The notes below the pieces were generated by a model. It had not been told where the DNA came from. It made no database searches and was given only the letters and a program-made list of their open reading frames with translations. Positions 32,669-44,263 of a stretch of 64,000 nucleotides of DNA are shown piece after piece (within the stretch, counting starts at the first letter, position 1; the number at the start of each line of letters is the position of its first letter). A program made the position numbers and the translations under genes. The stretch is from contig CM019708.1 in the NCBI GenBank assembly GCA_009760885.1, positions 11,770,931 through 11,834,930 on the forward strand. The letters run 5' to 3'. This DNA is from Achatina immaculata. Taxonomy: Eukaryota; Mollusca; Gastropoda; Stylommatophora; Achatinidae.

Positions 32669-32959
32669 TACCCACTATACATTCTTCATTTTAGTTTTAA
32701 AAAGTTAAAAAAAAAACATCTGCTAAAACTTTGATAAAAACATTCTGTGGCAATATCAGCATATTTTGAATTAAACCCATAGGTTTCATTGGATTAGTAA
32801 TTTACATATAATTTATTTAGTAACTGTATAATTCATTTGATAGCTGTATCTTTTGTTTTATATTAGATTAAGCAACATACTTTGCTATTTTGTGTGATAT
32901 TTATTTTCTGAAAACATTTCATTTTTAAAAAAACTGTTTATACTTTCATAATATTGTAT

Positions 32960-33200
32960 ACAGTGGTGTATGGTTCAGTTTTGCAGAATGACAGAGGGAC
33001 TGAAAAAAGTGAAAAAAAAAATGGTAGAAAGTATGAAAATAAGATGAGAATGTATAAATGTTCCTTTGTTTTTATTAAAACCTAACTACAAGAAATATGC
33101 CAAAACAATATATTGTCTTTACAACATCCAACATTTCAGTGTCGGCCTTTTTCAAGGATTACATACAAGAACACAACACAGTACATAAATAAAAAGAAGA
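32960..33200 (+). repeat. dispersed repeat D2, copy 2
   Basis: Best second copy of the repeat at 390-595, with gtatggttcagttttgcag at the left and ctttttcaaggattacatac at the right, plus aaaacctaactacaagaaat shared with 31545. Confidence 0.6.
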
Positions 33201-33985
33201 AAAATAGCTCTGTGGCACCCTAGTACAGAATGCGACAAATGCACCATATTATATATGCACATATAACAAGTTCAGCATGAGTGTCATTGTCAGTGCATTG
33301 AATATGGTAATTTTTTATTTTCAACATTATTGATAACTTTTGTGGCATTTAAGACTGATAGCATTGTATATGAGCTGATTTTATAATTGGCATAACAATA
33401 AATTCATCTTTAATATTATACCTGATATTTGATAACATCATAGACATTCATATTTAAGTTTTATAACTTATTTCAAGTACAAAGGTACCATCTGACATTC
33501 ATGAATAAACTTTTTTTTTTTTTTAAAAGCTTTCAGTCCAGTTTTTCAAATAATACTTGATATTTCATTTCTACATTTTTTTTATACTGTTGCTTTCATT
33601 GATTATTTTATTTAGATGTCTGTTCCTATTTTTTTTTTCTTTGGAAAAGTGAAAAGCATAATCCTGGAGGCCAGATGCTAGATAGGTGCAGTGTTTCAAA
33701 TCACAGAGAGCTGATTTGGATTAGGTTTAGGTTACTTTTGCTCTCTCAGGATGATCCACTTCTTATTTGGTTGAGCTACAAACTCAAGTTCTTTGCAGCT
33801 GATTTCAAAATATGGTCATGGAGTTGGATTGGGAGTGGGCTATGATACTAGATGGAAATCATAACCTGACATTCAGGTGTTATGACAATAGATGACAGTA
33901 CTATACTTTATCCTTCCTCCTGTACCTGAGTTGTCAAGGGGAGATGCAGATGGCATCTTTGGGCCATATGAGTGGCCTCAGTGAT
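33201..33985 (+). other. intergenic, no recognised element
   Basis: A/T-rich, no coding similarity seen. Confidence 0.5.
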
Positions 33986-33989
33986 GTTC

Positions 33990-34620
33990 ATGCCGTAATT
34001 CTTGAGTGTTTTACCTAACTCCATCTTTTCTGGGGTCTTGATATTTGTCCTGTAGTTCTTTGGTTGGAGACCCTCATGGATGGCTGTATATGTGTTATTC
34101 TCATTAAGTGGTCATACCAGTTAATTCTTTGTTTCTCTATGTATTGTAAGCATGGTGTAGCCCCTACCAGTTGTCTTACATTGTCATTTCTTAGCTTATC
34201 CCCTCAGTGTGATATCTGCAGCTTTTCTCATTTCACGTGATAATTTTATTCTGCTATTTCTTGGTTAGTGTCCATGTCTGGCATTGGCGGCACAATGTTG
34301 GTTTAAATATACCATTAATTAGTTGTCTCCTGGTTTCCAGTGGTATGTTAGGATGAGAAAACAGCGGGAACAGCTGGCATGTAACGGCATTTGCCCTTTG
34401 TGTTCTAGCTTCAATTTTTCTGTCATGAAAGTTGGCAGGAGTCCAAGCCCGCTGAACACATTAAAGACAACAAGTTCAAGAATTCAAGTATCTGTGTAGC
34501 ATGCTTACAGAAGATGGGAGGCATGACAGAGAAGCTGAAAACACAAAGAGCAAATGCCATTACTTGACAACAGTAGCAAACCAGAATGGATGTTCTATAG
34601 CATTAAGACAGCTAACAAAA
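33990..34620. pseudogene. two facing LINE C-terminal remnants
   Basis: On - between about 34430 and 33990 a broken frame reads QYIEKQRINWYDHLNENNTY, like the RxRWxGHLxR box of LINE C-termini. On + at 34460-34620 a broken frame reads FKYLCSMLTEDGRHD, like the FKYLGxxIxxDG box. Both are heavily decayed. Confidence 0.5.
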
Positions 34621-35340
34621 CAAAGGTGATACTGTAGAAGCAACAGACTTTTTATATTAAAATGTCCGAAATACACGTTTCCATGCCTATTAGTGCTGCC
34701 ATCATGTTGCTTCAAAGATTTTGATGCTTCACATTTTTCATTAGGTCATTTGGGGGACTTTTTTTTTTTCATCACCGTCAGGCTGTCCATGACCTTCTCC
34801 CTTGACCTTCCTCTGCCTCTTTGCCCATTTATCATTTCTGTTGTTAAGATGTTTTCAGATCTTCACCTCATAATATGGTAATCCAGATGTTAAATGACTA
34901 TTTAGTGGAGCCTTTGGTCAGTCTGGCCAAGTGAAAAGGGACTGCAGTGGGAAGTTGAACCCAGTCCTAAAAATGCACTGAGGTGACATCAGATGTGTTG
35001 GGGGGCCAACATGTGACATCACAATGCAACCAACATAACTTTTCAAGACAAATGAAGAAGATCTAGCATTTCAAAACTACCTACATTCCAGACCGAACAA
35101 CTAAAAAGTACAATATAATAAGTAATATAATATTAGTTACCAATAACCATCTGCTGGCTACCATGAAGAGATTCATCACCATCAAACATGGCTACAGCCT
35201 TCTACATATTTCTGTCACATTTCACAAGCATCAGGTAGAACAAATAATTAAAATGCAAGGAAAATCACACAATCACTAAAAAAAATCTTCAGTATTTTAA
35301 TACATGTTTTACAATCTAAGCCTCAATCATATAATCTGAA
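34621..35340 (+). other. intergenic, no recognised element
   Basis: Nothing named. Confidence 0.5.
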
Positions 35341-35346
35341 TGATTC

Positions 35347-35600
35347 ATTTTACCGAGTGGTTAGGAGCTTGGTCTAATAATCCAGTAATACTAAGTTCAA
35401 GTCCCAGCAGCAGGGATTTTCTCTGGTAGCACCACACTAAGAAGGCCCTGGTGTCCACCTAGCCTCTAAAAATAGGTACCAGAGAAATCTGGGAAGGTAA
35501 ATGCAGTCAGGTGTGATACTGACCACATCACACCGTTGCGGCGAAAGCCTTGGAAGCAGCAGATTCCCAATATGCCTTAATAGCATGGAAACGGGGATTT
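35347..35600 (+). repeat. tRNA-derived SINE
   Basis: The head looks like a tRNA: accgagtggttaggagcttg (A box region) and ctaagttcaagtcccagc (B box region). The body aggtaccagagaaatctggg, then gtgtgatactgaccacatca, is shared with the inverted copy at 40925-41166. Pol III promoter inferred from the boxes. Confidence 0.75.
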
Positions 35601-35689
35601 TACCTTTTTCACGTCTGACTAACTCGTGAACTTGGCACAAAGTTCATACATATTCTGTAACACAAACCATTATTGTAAAAGTAAAGATA

Positions 35690-35855
35690 GCTCTACCGTG
35701 CCTACAGGTTTTCCCTGACCTGTCCGCACACCTGAGGATGGCGTAGTCACCACCGCACCTGGCAGTCTTTCCTTCCCCAGCTTCAGAAGGAGCCAGGTAC
35801 CTATTTTTGCAGTCTGGCAACTGGGGCACCTGCAGACTACTGACCTCACTTACAA
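35690..35855 (-). repeat. tRNA-derived SINE body, inverted
   Basis: Body only, on -: aggtacctggctccttctga, ggaaggaaagactgcc, ggtgcggtggtgactac, without the tRNA head; aligned to 40970-41090. Confidence 0.6.
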
Positions 35856-36063
35856 AAATAAGACAAACCTATTGAGTTGCTTGTAAAAATTCTATATGTA
35901 AATAGGAATTTTGATTTTTGGCATTCCACACACACACACCACTGTTTCTAACAACATGAGGAACTAGAGCCTTGACAACCGCTTAGGCAAACTTTATCTT
36001 CATTTACAAAAGTCCATCAGAATGGATCACCTGCATAGCACAATTTCCATATAAAATATTAAC

Positions 36064-36253
36064 CAATGGTTCTTAACTTTTTTTTTTAAACCACGGCCTC
36101 CCTTTCTGGCCTGAGAACAGCTATGGACTTCCTAATTAGAAATAAAGCAACAGAACCCAGATGATGCTAAGACTTTTTGCAATCCATCAGCTGGTCTGTG
36201 GATCCTCAAAAATCTTTCTGTGGACTCCTTGGACCCTAGGTTGAGAACCACTG
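36064..36253. mobile_element. hAT-type MITE (about 190 bp)
   Basis: Left end caatggttcttaactttttt and right end aggttgagaaccactg form an imperfect terminal inverted repeat of the cagtggttctcaacc type common in hAT-derived MITEs. The 8-bp flanks do not match, so the boundaries or the class are uncertain. Confidence 0.5.
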
Positions 36254-37601
36254 TTTTAAATCACCTTTTTTTACCCCCCTCTTTCCATCTGGGTGCTTGA
36301 ATAGTAATGTATCCACGTCAGTGGTCTGGTCCTGGCTAGTAGGGCTGTCATGGGAACTGATGGCACAGTGACGCCCAGAGCTGGCATGCTGTAGTGAGCA
36401 AAAACTTGCCAAGGACTGTCGACAGTACTAGTCTCTAATGTGGCATCAGAGATTGTTGCTGTTGTTGGAGGATGGTTCAATTTAACTGGGAAAAGTAACT
36501 AAATCCCCGTAACAATCACATTTTCAGGTTGTCTCCCATCATGTTACAGCTCGTTATACAGCAATTTACTTTAATACACTAAAACAATCTGTACAGTAAC
36601 AAGAACTCCTACAAAATAATTCATCAAAACCTCTGAACCTGGAGCATGATTATTTTGTCTCTATTTTTTTCTTGTAAAACTCTCCTTTGAGTTGCAGGAT
36701 TTTACTGCAGTTAAAATCAGCAGCTCTTGGTATGTGTTGCTTTAGCCAGGGGCACCATTAGAAAATGAGAAGTGTACAGAGTGCCCGGACAAAAATCAGA
36801 CCCCTCTACCTTCGGGAGAACATCAATCCCACCTCTTATGACTCAGATGTCATATACATCCTTCACAGCTAAGGCTTGCTGGTCCTTTGGCATCTCAAAT
36901 GTCAATAACGTGGCCAAAGTGCCATTAGCAAAGGCAACAAAACTGAGGGGTACAAAAACCTACACAAGAAAAAGGGACCTATCAGATTTATTCAGTCAGA
37001 ACTGCCACACAAAAGCACTTAAAACAGTGGAAGGAATGTGACGGAATGGTGCTAGGAAAGTTCACACACAAGTGGGAGTAGGAGGTTGGTGTAGGTGTGA
37101 TGAGGAAACTACCATGAAAAGGCAGCTGACTGACAAAGCAAGACGCTGGCATGAAAGGGTGTTAAAAAACGGACAGTTGGCTTAACCCAACAAAAAGTGG
37201 CAATGTCCAACAAATGAGTGGGCAAAGTCGAGATATGTGAATCATTAAAAAACGAACTCGACATTCTGGAAAAAATTTTCTTTAAATTCGAACCCAAAGC
37301 CTCTCCTCTGGCCCCTCTCAAAACAGGCATTCTGCTACGTTGCAGATTCACGAGTCGAGATACTGCGGCAGGGCTGGATGGCGGCTGAAAGCCCAGTACT
37401 AGCTTCTGTGCTAGCAGAAGACCCCTTCTTGCTTGAACCTCACTGCACACTGCACTAAATATGACTGAGAAACGGTCTCGGTTAGAATGCTAATCTATAA
37501 GACATATCGTCTTTTCTCATCATTGAGAGACTTTTATCCTTTCTGCACATTTTCTACACATGCAATATCTCAATCTGCACATTTTTAACCCTTTCCCATC
37601 C
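36254..37601 (+). other. intergenic, no recognised element
   Basis: A short open frame at 36772-37041 and others here match nothing I know. No repeat family seen. Confidence 0.5.
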
Positions 37602-37607
37602 TTTATT
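37602..37607 (-). promoter_or_regulatory. candidate poly(A) signal of NCAPH2
   Basis: AATAAA on - (tttatt on +), 420 bp past the NCAPH2 stop codon. It is the first canonical hexamer I found downstream of the stop. Confidence 0.45.
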
Positions 37608-38026
37608 AAAAGACCAACCATTTTCACTTTTCCATAAGCAGATAAAATTTTTTTTACACAAGTATCCATTTCTAAAATAAATTTTTATCGTTAATTATAT
37701 ATACAGGTAAAAATAATTCACATTTTTTTATCAGTTTATGCATAAATTTTCTACTACAAACTTCACATAATACTTAGCATATACAATTTTTTTTTAAAAA
37801 ATGACGTATGAAACATTTGAAAGTAAAGCTATAACAAACCAAATTCCGTGATAGGTCTTCGTTTAAAAATGTACAGGAAAACACTTAACTGATTAAAAAA
37901 TGCTGAATTTTTTTTTCCATTCATGTCTTTTGGCATCTACATCTCTCATTTTCCAGGCAATAACAGAAAATACATCCTAATAAAATGTAAAATAAAAAAA
38001 TAAGATAATAAAATACACTGGAACAT

Positions 38027-38170
38027 TCATGTCTGCTTCAAAGATGGTGCTCTATATTCTTCAAGATCTTCAAAATGGCGCTTGGTTGAGAGAAGGGTCA
38101 CGTACAGACAGTCCATGATACTTCCAGAAGCATCAGGGATGACTGTTAGCTCCACATTATATACATTGGC
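38027..38170 (-). CDS. NCAPH2: condensin-2 complex subunit H2, last coding exon
   Basis: NCAPH2 is the kleisin-type subunit that joins the SMC2/SMC4 heads and the HEAT subunits in condensin II, which compacts mitotic chromosomes in the nucleus. The acceptor tttcaaag precedes 38170; the exon starts in phase 0 and reads ANVYNVELTVIPDASGSIMD, then CLYVTLLSTKRHFEDLEEY, with TGA at 38027-38029. It continues the C-terminal winged-helix part that begins on the previous exon; the human protein has LANDYTVEI at the same place. The identification rests on several conserved boxes across ten exons with matching phases. Confidence 0.92.
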   Translation of the reverse strand, partial: ANVYNVELTVIPDASGSIMDCLYVTLLSTKRHFEDLEEYRAPSLKQT

Positions 38171-38449
38171 CTTTGAAAAATAAATAAAAAGACAATAAAC
38201 TGCAAGAAATCTGGCAATTCATTACAGTAAGGATAATAGTAGAGCTGCCATTTCTGTTACAAAAGACACTGTCATAAGAACGGAAAACATTTTGATATTG
38301 GAGAAACACAAGTGAGCTATAGAACAGAACTATAAGTCACATTTTGAGCCACACAGATAATGATGGAAAAAAAAAAAGATTCAAGAACACAAACAAAATA
38401 TTCCTGTGTGATGCAGGTTAGTTTCCCAAATCATCCAAGACAAATTGAG

Positions 38450-38965
38450 AGATCAGCTGACAAGAAAGTGACTGAACAACTGAACCAGCTGTCCTTTACC
38501 AACAAAGTAACATTATGGTGGACTCTTGCACACTGAGGTGTTGGAGCAAATCAAGCAGCTGACAAACATGCTAAAGGAGGCACAAAAAAAAAAATCCAAA
38601 CACAGTCATTAGAAAAACAAAAATGCTCATGAAATGATAGTACAACACTGCACAGTGACATAAAATAGATATCCCAAAGACCCCATTCTAAAGCTAAAAA
38701 AGAACACAACAAACCATAATTTTCAGGCTTTGAACAGGAAACTACAGACTACAAGCCCCATCTACACAAACTGAAGGCGCCGCCCATCCCTGAACCCCAA
38801 AACACATACATGTGAAAACTATTTCCAGACCCCATCCTGCAAACTCTCTACAGTGATCTAAGAACCAAAACCTGGCCCCAGGAAAATACACAGATGAAAA
38901 ACTATGGGGACCACATAAAAAAACTCCTACAGATGGCAGGATTCACTGCGAACGAAGAAGAAGGC
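38450..38965 (+). pseudogene. I-type LINE RNase H/C-terminal remnant with (GAA)n end
   Basis: Broken frames read VTLWWTLAH then GVGANQAADKHAKGGTKK, the WxPAHxGVxxNExAD box of RNase H, and further on a decayed Cys/His C-terminal part. The copy ends in tgcgaacgaagaagaagg, the same kind of 3' end as I-B and the 46897-48293 element. Confidence 0.6.
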
Positions 38966-39097
38966 AGGATTCATAAAGACAACCCATCTCCTTGTCTAGA
39001 AAACTGAGCACATCAAACTGAACATAGAAACAGTCTCTACCGTGGCAGCACTTCCAGATAAGCTCAGATAAAGCATTACCTTTTTATGTGTATGTTC

Positions 39098-39350
39098 GGG
39101 GGTGAAGACACTGTCCAATCAGGCAATCGGCGACCCGTAGCTGATAAGCTAGCGTCAGAGTTAGTGAACCTTAGACGGCCAAGACTGTCCCACCTCTCCC
39201 TAGCAACAGGCATAGCCTGGCTAACGGGACTGAAAAAATAGCCGCCATAAACCCACTCCCACACCGATATGATGCTGTAGCCCAACACCTCCACAGCATC
39301 GGCTGCAAAGAACACCAGCTTGCAGTTACAGGGAGATAGTACAAGTACAA
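39098..39350 (+). repeat. S1 SINE-like element with 12-bp TSD
   Basis: Flanked by atgtgtatgttc at 39086-39097 and 39351-39362. The 253-bp body has the S1 blocks (gacccgtagctgataagcta, gtcccacctctccctagc, atagcctggctaacggg, aatagccgccataa, aacaccagcttgcagttaca). The TSD shows retroposition and fixes both ends of the family. The tail here is short (agtacaagtacaa). Confidence 0.85.
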
Positions 39351-39528
39351 ATGTGTATGTTCCTGAGCCTAGACAAGACATTATATTTTCTTGTGTATGC
39401 TCTGAGAAATGAGGAAAGTCAGCAGTCAGTCACCAGCTGTCATCGTCACATTAAACCATTCCAAACAAGGGGCAAAAAAAGAAAACCACAAACAGAATTT
39501 AAAAAACAAGGGAACCAACAGTCTGGGG

Positions 39529-39695
39529 CAGTGGTTCTCAAAATATGCTTTATAAAGTGTCAAGTGAGAGTCAGCTAAGCAAGTTTAGACTATGCAGAAT
39601 ATTAGAAATGTGCAAAGAATGTTAATATCAAAAGGGAGGTGATGGATGGCTGCTATTAATCATCACTGCTGGCTTAAAAAGCTTGAGAATCACTG
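39529..39695. mobile_element. hAT-type MITE (about 167 bp)
   Basis: Ends cagtggttctcaa and ttgagaatcactg are inverted repeats of 13 bp with one mismatch. No clear 8-bp TSD. Confidence 0.5.
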
Positions 39696-39919
39696 ATCTT
39701 GTAAATGGTACTGTAAAGCATGTGTGTGTATGTGTGTATTGTTAGACAAACTGTAAAGTGTATAAACATGCTGGTATACCAAAAATGATCTTGAAAAGGT
39801 TCTCCCTGGGGAACGTAATCAGACTTTGAGAGGAAAAAAAAAACAGGCAACCACATTTACATGAAATAAATTTATATAAAACTGTGAAGATCTGAGAAAG
39901 AGGACAAGGCATCAGGTGT

Positions 39920-40130
39920 CAATTTTGACTCCCAAAATCACATGTATACCATGTTTCAGGCTGGCCATTTTATCCTTTATGCAGGTTCTCAGGCATCTCA
40001 ATCTGTGGAGCACATCCTGCATCACATATGCTACAGGCCTCCACCAAATACAGAGACCTGAGTGCCCAGGTATGGCCCTGAGAGAGAGAAGCATGGAGGA
40101 GAAACTCTGAAGTTCCTAGAGAGACCTCAC
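39920..40130 (+). pseudogene. I-type LINE C-terminal remnant
   Basis: A short frame reads AGSQASQSVEHILHHICYRP, like the C..VEHILxxC box that follows RNase H in I-type LINEs (compare VPQTVEHILQNCTKYETL at 58390-58440). Confidence 0.45.
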
Positions 40131-40365
40131 GTTGACAGGAGTTTTCACGGTGGCGATCCAGCTCCCTGTTAGAAAGTTGAGCATACAAAACTGAACACAG
40201 AAGAAGAACTGCACGAACTATGAAACACAGAGCATCACTTGCTGGGCTAGTGAAATGACCTAAGAAGCTAAGCCTACAGTCCCAGACAAGAACACATCCC
40301 AATTTATCCAGGAGACAGAGCTATCAATAAGAGAACACTATAAATATGTACAAAGAAGAAGTTAC

Positions 40366-40512
40366 CAGCTGTAATGTTGCTAGTGTGTAGCGGCAGATCT
40401 CGTACTCTGGCTTTCCGACAACCAGTTCCCTGAATGCTTTTCTCACACCTCTGACCAACTGTTCGATGACCGAAGTGCCATACTTGTGTATATCAAATGG
40501 TTCATGTCCTTC
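40366..40512 (-). CDS. NCAPH2: NCAPH2 exon: conserved C-terminal domain
   Basis: 147 bp, phase 0 at both ends; acceptor ttttcag before 40512, donor gtaact after 40366. It encodes EGHEPFDIHKYGTSVIEQL, then RKAFRELVVGKPEYEICRYT, LATLQL. The FDIHxYG and FxELVxGxPxxEICR boxes are the most conserved part of NCAPH2 and match the human protein's ELVAGQPAFEVCR wording, which anchors the gene identification. Confidence 0.95.
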
Positions 40513-40639
40513 CTGAAAAGTTAACGAGTGAGAAATTAAAACTAAAAAAGTTAAAATGTGACTGACATTACACTACCTCAAAAGTGTGAAAAGCTCAAAC
40601 ATGTGACTGACTAAAATAAACCCCATGTGAAAAAAAATA

Positions 40640-41245
40640 AAAAAACAAACTGAATTCCTTCCAGACTAAATGTTTATGTAGGATTAGACTTTTGGCCAAA
40701 TGCCATAATAAAAAAAACACCTTGCTGGCAGAAATGCAGATGTAGCCATTGACTTTGACTATTGGGGGGACATTGGCAATGGGTAGGGCACGTGCTCTGG
40801 ATGAAAACAGCAGAGATGGCCGCCTCAGGGAAACAGGATTACGGGTGGACAAAAGGAGAAACGGAGAATAATGATACAGAGGATGTTGAACAAAAAGGGG
40901 TTACCTGGGTAAAAAGATGAAGGTAATCCTGTCATGCCTTAGAGGCACATAGGGATATGGTGTTAGTGCCCATATTTTCCATGATCTGTCAGCACATTAG
41001 AGGGTGATGTGGTCAGTATCACACCTGGCTGCCTTTCCTTCCCCAACTCCAGAAGTCGGGTACCCATTTCTACAGCTGGGTGACTGGGATGCCTCTGTCC
41101 GGATTCAAACTCCCGATCTTCGCCATGAGAGACCAGTGCATTAACCACTTCGCCACTCAGACACCCACCTGGGCATGAGAGGAAATAAAAGGCAAAAAAA
41201 CAGGCACTTGTCGAAAACCTTTGCAGAAGGCTCAAGCTTCCTTAA
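40640..41245 (+). pseudogene. decayed RTE-A C-terminal fragment split by a SINE
   Basis: Aligned nucleotide by nucleotide with 61430-61790 of the intact copy (ttccagactaaatgtttatg, gcagaaatgcagatg) but with many changes. The tRNA-SINE at about 40925-41166 interrupts it, and the alignment resumes with acctgggcatgagaggaaat. Confidence 0.8.
40925..41166 (-). repeat. tRNA-derived SINE with A and B boxes
   Basis: On -, the head tggcgaagtggttaatgcac fits the A box and gggagtttgaatccgg the B box of a tRNA, followed by the family body (gggtacccgacttctggagt, gtgtgatactgaccacatca). Inserted in the RTE-A remnant; acctgggta and acctgggca on the two sides are the probable TSD. Confidence 0.85.
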
Positions 41246-42421
41246 CTCTTTCCATGCTGGAGGAAAAACACGGACGTGTCATGGCGTGCGGGAGTAAACA
41301 CGCGGGTCTTGACTGTAAGGGGGTCTAGTTGTAAAATGGAACGGAAAACAGTATTTCCATGTACTTCCGTATACGTAATATGTGTCAAAGTATAGCTAAA
41401 TGAATGAAAATTTCATAAATGCAGAGTTTTTTTTAGGAAAAAAGAAGTAATGTGATGTTTTTAGACACTGATTGTGGCCAGCTCACCATCGGCTAGGTCT
41501 AGATTCGCGCTACTTACCCCTACTTATCATCTAAGATGTGTAGATCTATTTGTCTATCTTGTATTGTGACTCCGTATTGCATTTCCGCTGAATGAATGTC
41601 TGAAATAACCTCCTAACTACTTCTCCAGTCGTCTAAATATGTCTAAATCTACTTAGAAAACATTCAAGAGCAGCGGGGTGGCCATAGGCTATGTCCACAC
41701 CCCTATCTACATCGTCAAAAATTGAAAAATTTCCATGCTTCGCGTCCTTGTTCTCGCTCGGCATCGCTCGTAACTAGGCACACATTCTCCATTTTGAAAG
41801 TGTCACCAGAATCGCGGACAAAATATGTACAATCTAAATGTTACACCACTTGTTTTAATGAAACAAACAATGTCGAATTTTCAACATACGCAAGCTTGGG
41901 ACCACTGGAAGTGTCGAAAATTCGACCATACACTCGGAAAGAGTTAAGGTTCGGGGGGGGGGGGGGGGGGAAGAGAAGAGAAGAGAGAGGAGAAGTGAAA
42001 CTTTAGGAAAACATTTTTTTTTTTTTTTGCATTCACTAGCAGTGCATTCTGAAAATACACAGGCCTGACTTGTATGTGAATATGTTTTTTCCTTAATACA
42101 CTGAAAGGTTTGCACTGCATATTCTCAAGCGCAGATAAATGTTCTCTACTTTCAGAAGCAGTTTTCTAACACAGGTGTGTCAGAAGATAAAAAAAATCAA
42201 CTTTCGCTGCATGAGAAATCATTTGTTATTCCTGTGCAACATCTGTGCTTCCAGTACATTACTTTTCTAGTAAAGAAGTCTCAAGATGTTGTTCAGCAAA
42301 TGGCCAAGTATAATAATTATGTAGATACACATATTAATCATTATGTATAGATATATGTTGGCAATTGAACAATCGCAGCTTGAAGGCCAAGAAACACAAA
42401 TGTAGATCAAATTAAATTTAC
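41246..42421 (-). other. NCAPH2 intron, no recognised element
   Basis: Nothing named apart from a G-homopolymer near 41953-41970 followed by a GA-rich run. Confidence 0.5.
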
Positions 42422-42523
42422 CTCCTCTTTCAATTTTGGCTTAATTTTCTCCTCCCACTCTGAAACTCTTCGAGACAGTTCTGTAATCTGTGCATACTCA
42501 GCGGCACTTGCCAGAAATTTTTC
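42422..42523 (-). CDS. NCAPH2: NCAPH2 exon: TELSRRV helix
   Basis: 34 codons in phase 0: EKFLASAAEYAQ, ITELSRRVSEWEEKIKPKLK, EE. The acceptor ctgcag-like sequence lies before 42523 and donor gtaaat after 42422. The TELSRRVxxWE box is conserved in animal NCAPH2, where the human protein has a closely similar helix. Confidence 0.95.
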
Positions 42524-42937
42524 CTGCAATAAATGTTTTGTTTTTTTTTTTAAACTTATGATGCTAAACAAAGTAAACAAATTCTGGCCACTGACTTTTT
42601 TCTTTTGGCATGGCATGTTTTTTCAAAAACTATTTTCACAGCCAGTAAAATGTTTTTGTCTGTGGGCAGAATCAAAAGTTGTTCAAAACAAAAGGTCATT
42701 AATGCAACATTAGCAAGTGATCCCCCTCCACCCAACCAATGTTATATGCCTACGAATAACAGAAATTACTTATAATCTCTTCAAAAGTGACTTTTACAAT
42801 GAAAAAGGTGCTAAAATTAATAATCTCTTCCTCGATGGCAAGACCGGACTTTTGGAAATTTCATCTAACATTTAGTCTGAACTCCGAACAATAAATACAC
42901 AAGTACCTAAAAAAAAAAAACATTATACGTTAACAAA

Positions 42938-43065
42938 ATCACAACCAAAGATCTATATGTAATGACTAAACCACAACCAGAGATTTATATATGACTAAAC
43001 CACACCCAGATTTATATGTAATGACTAAACCACAATCAAAGATTTATATGTATTTATAAAACCAG
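42938..43065 (-). repeat. short tandem repeat, about 4 units of 28-35 bp
   Basis: Units of accacaaccagagatttata + tgtaatgactaaa with small indels, right beside the NCAPH2 exon at 43074. Confidence 0.85.
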
Positions 43066-43073
43066 TGACTTAC

Positions 43074-43135
43074 TACATGCCTCTGTACCAGATCCTCATA
43101 GCTCAATGTAATGTCATCGTGTGATAGGCTGTTAC
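43074..43135 (-). CDS. NCAPH2: NCAPH2 exon (62 bp)
   Basis: Reads (G)NSLSHDDITLSYEDLVQRHV. The acceptor ctgtaatcag lies before 43135, and the gtaagt donor after the Val codon is preferred over an upstream GT because it gives the better consensus and keeps the frame into EKFLAS. Phases: enters after one base, leaves in phase 0. SYEDLVxxHV is the conserved start of the C-terminal part. Confidence 0.93.
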
Positions 43136-43296
43136 CTGATTACAGAAAGAAAACAAACTATATAACAGCAATTTGCAAATTACATGTCCTGTGGTTCAAC
43201 ATTCCATACAATGGGCCTACATGTCCTGAGGTCAGCCCAACATTCAATACAGTGCACCCACATTGTTCAGGGGTCAGTCTAACATTCAGTATATCT

Positions 43297-43650
43297 TTCT
43301 CTCTGAACCTTAAGCACATGGGGCTTCTGCAAGGTTTTCCACAAATGCCTGTCTTTTGTCTTTTTTTTTCTGCTCTTGCCCAAGTGAGCCCTCTATTGCT
43401 CAACATCCTTTATGTTGTTCTTCTCCATGTCTCTTTTGGTCTACCCTTACTTCTGTTCCCCTGTGGTGTCCATCTCAGTGCTATTTTTGGTAGTGAGTTG
43501 TCAGTCATTCGGAGCACATGTCCCAACCATCGCCAGCGTCTTTCCTCAATAATTGCTGTCAGTGGCTTCATCTGCATTTCTGCCAACAATATGTTATTTC
43601 TTATGCTGTTTGGCCAAAATATTTTTCTAATTCTTCGTAAACATTCGGTA
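43297..43650 (-). mobile_element. RTE-A 3' fragment in NCAPH2 intron
   Basis: On - it matches the last 350 bp of the intact RTE-A (SNRGLTWARAEKK, WRWLGHVLRMTDNSLPKIAL) with few changes. acattcagtat on the left and acattcggtat on the right may be a TSD with one change. Confidence 0.88.
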
Positions 43651-43805
43651 TCACAGACTTATAAATCCTGGGCTTAGTAAAACATTCAGTCCAACGAGTC
43701 CAAGCATCTAGTTAAATTAACGAGCAAATAGATCCGTTCAACAGAAACCTCCAGTCTTATTTTACACAAAGATGAACACATGTAAGCATAATTCACGACC
43801 AGCAC

Positions 43806-43907
43806 CTGAGTTGGCAACCTCTATCTGCATGCCAATGCTGTGACTGTCAAAAACCTTGGCATCGAGCTGTAACGCTGGTATAACATCTTCCTCCTCGTCA
43901 TCTTCAT
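43806..43907 (-). CDS. NCAPH2: NCAPH2 exon: acidic linker
   Basis: 102 bp, phase 1 at both ends; reads (D)EDDEEEDVIPALQLDAKVFD, SHSIGMQIEVANS(G). Acceptor tttttag before 43907, donor gtgctg after 43806. Joining to the neighbours gives Asp and Gly at the split codons. Confidence 0.9.
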
Positions 43908-44263
43908 CTAAAAATTAGAAAAAAAAAAAAAAAAAGGTTAAGAAATAATAAATCTGAAGGTTAAGAAACACAAAATCACAAGTATAAAATTACAGACCAA
44001 AAAACACAAAGCACACGCCAGACAAAGGGAAACAAAGCCAAAGGCATAATAAATCTCACAAATACACACAATTTCAAAGAGTGTGAATATGCTAACCGAA
44101 CATGATCTACTTTCTCAGCTGATAAGCTGTGGGCCATAATAACGTTCTGTACATCAAGAAGTCTACTTGCTCCCTGATAGTTTAGAACATAGGCTATAAT
44201 CATCAAGAAGTCTACCTGCCCCAATAGTTTAGAACATAAGCAATAATAAACACATCATCAAAC

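Noticed and set aside
36772..37041. 89-codon open frame in the intergenic region
   Set aside because: No recognisable motif, no splice-site support, and length within chance expectation; not called as a gene.
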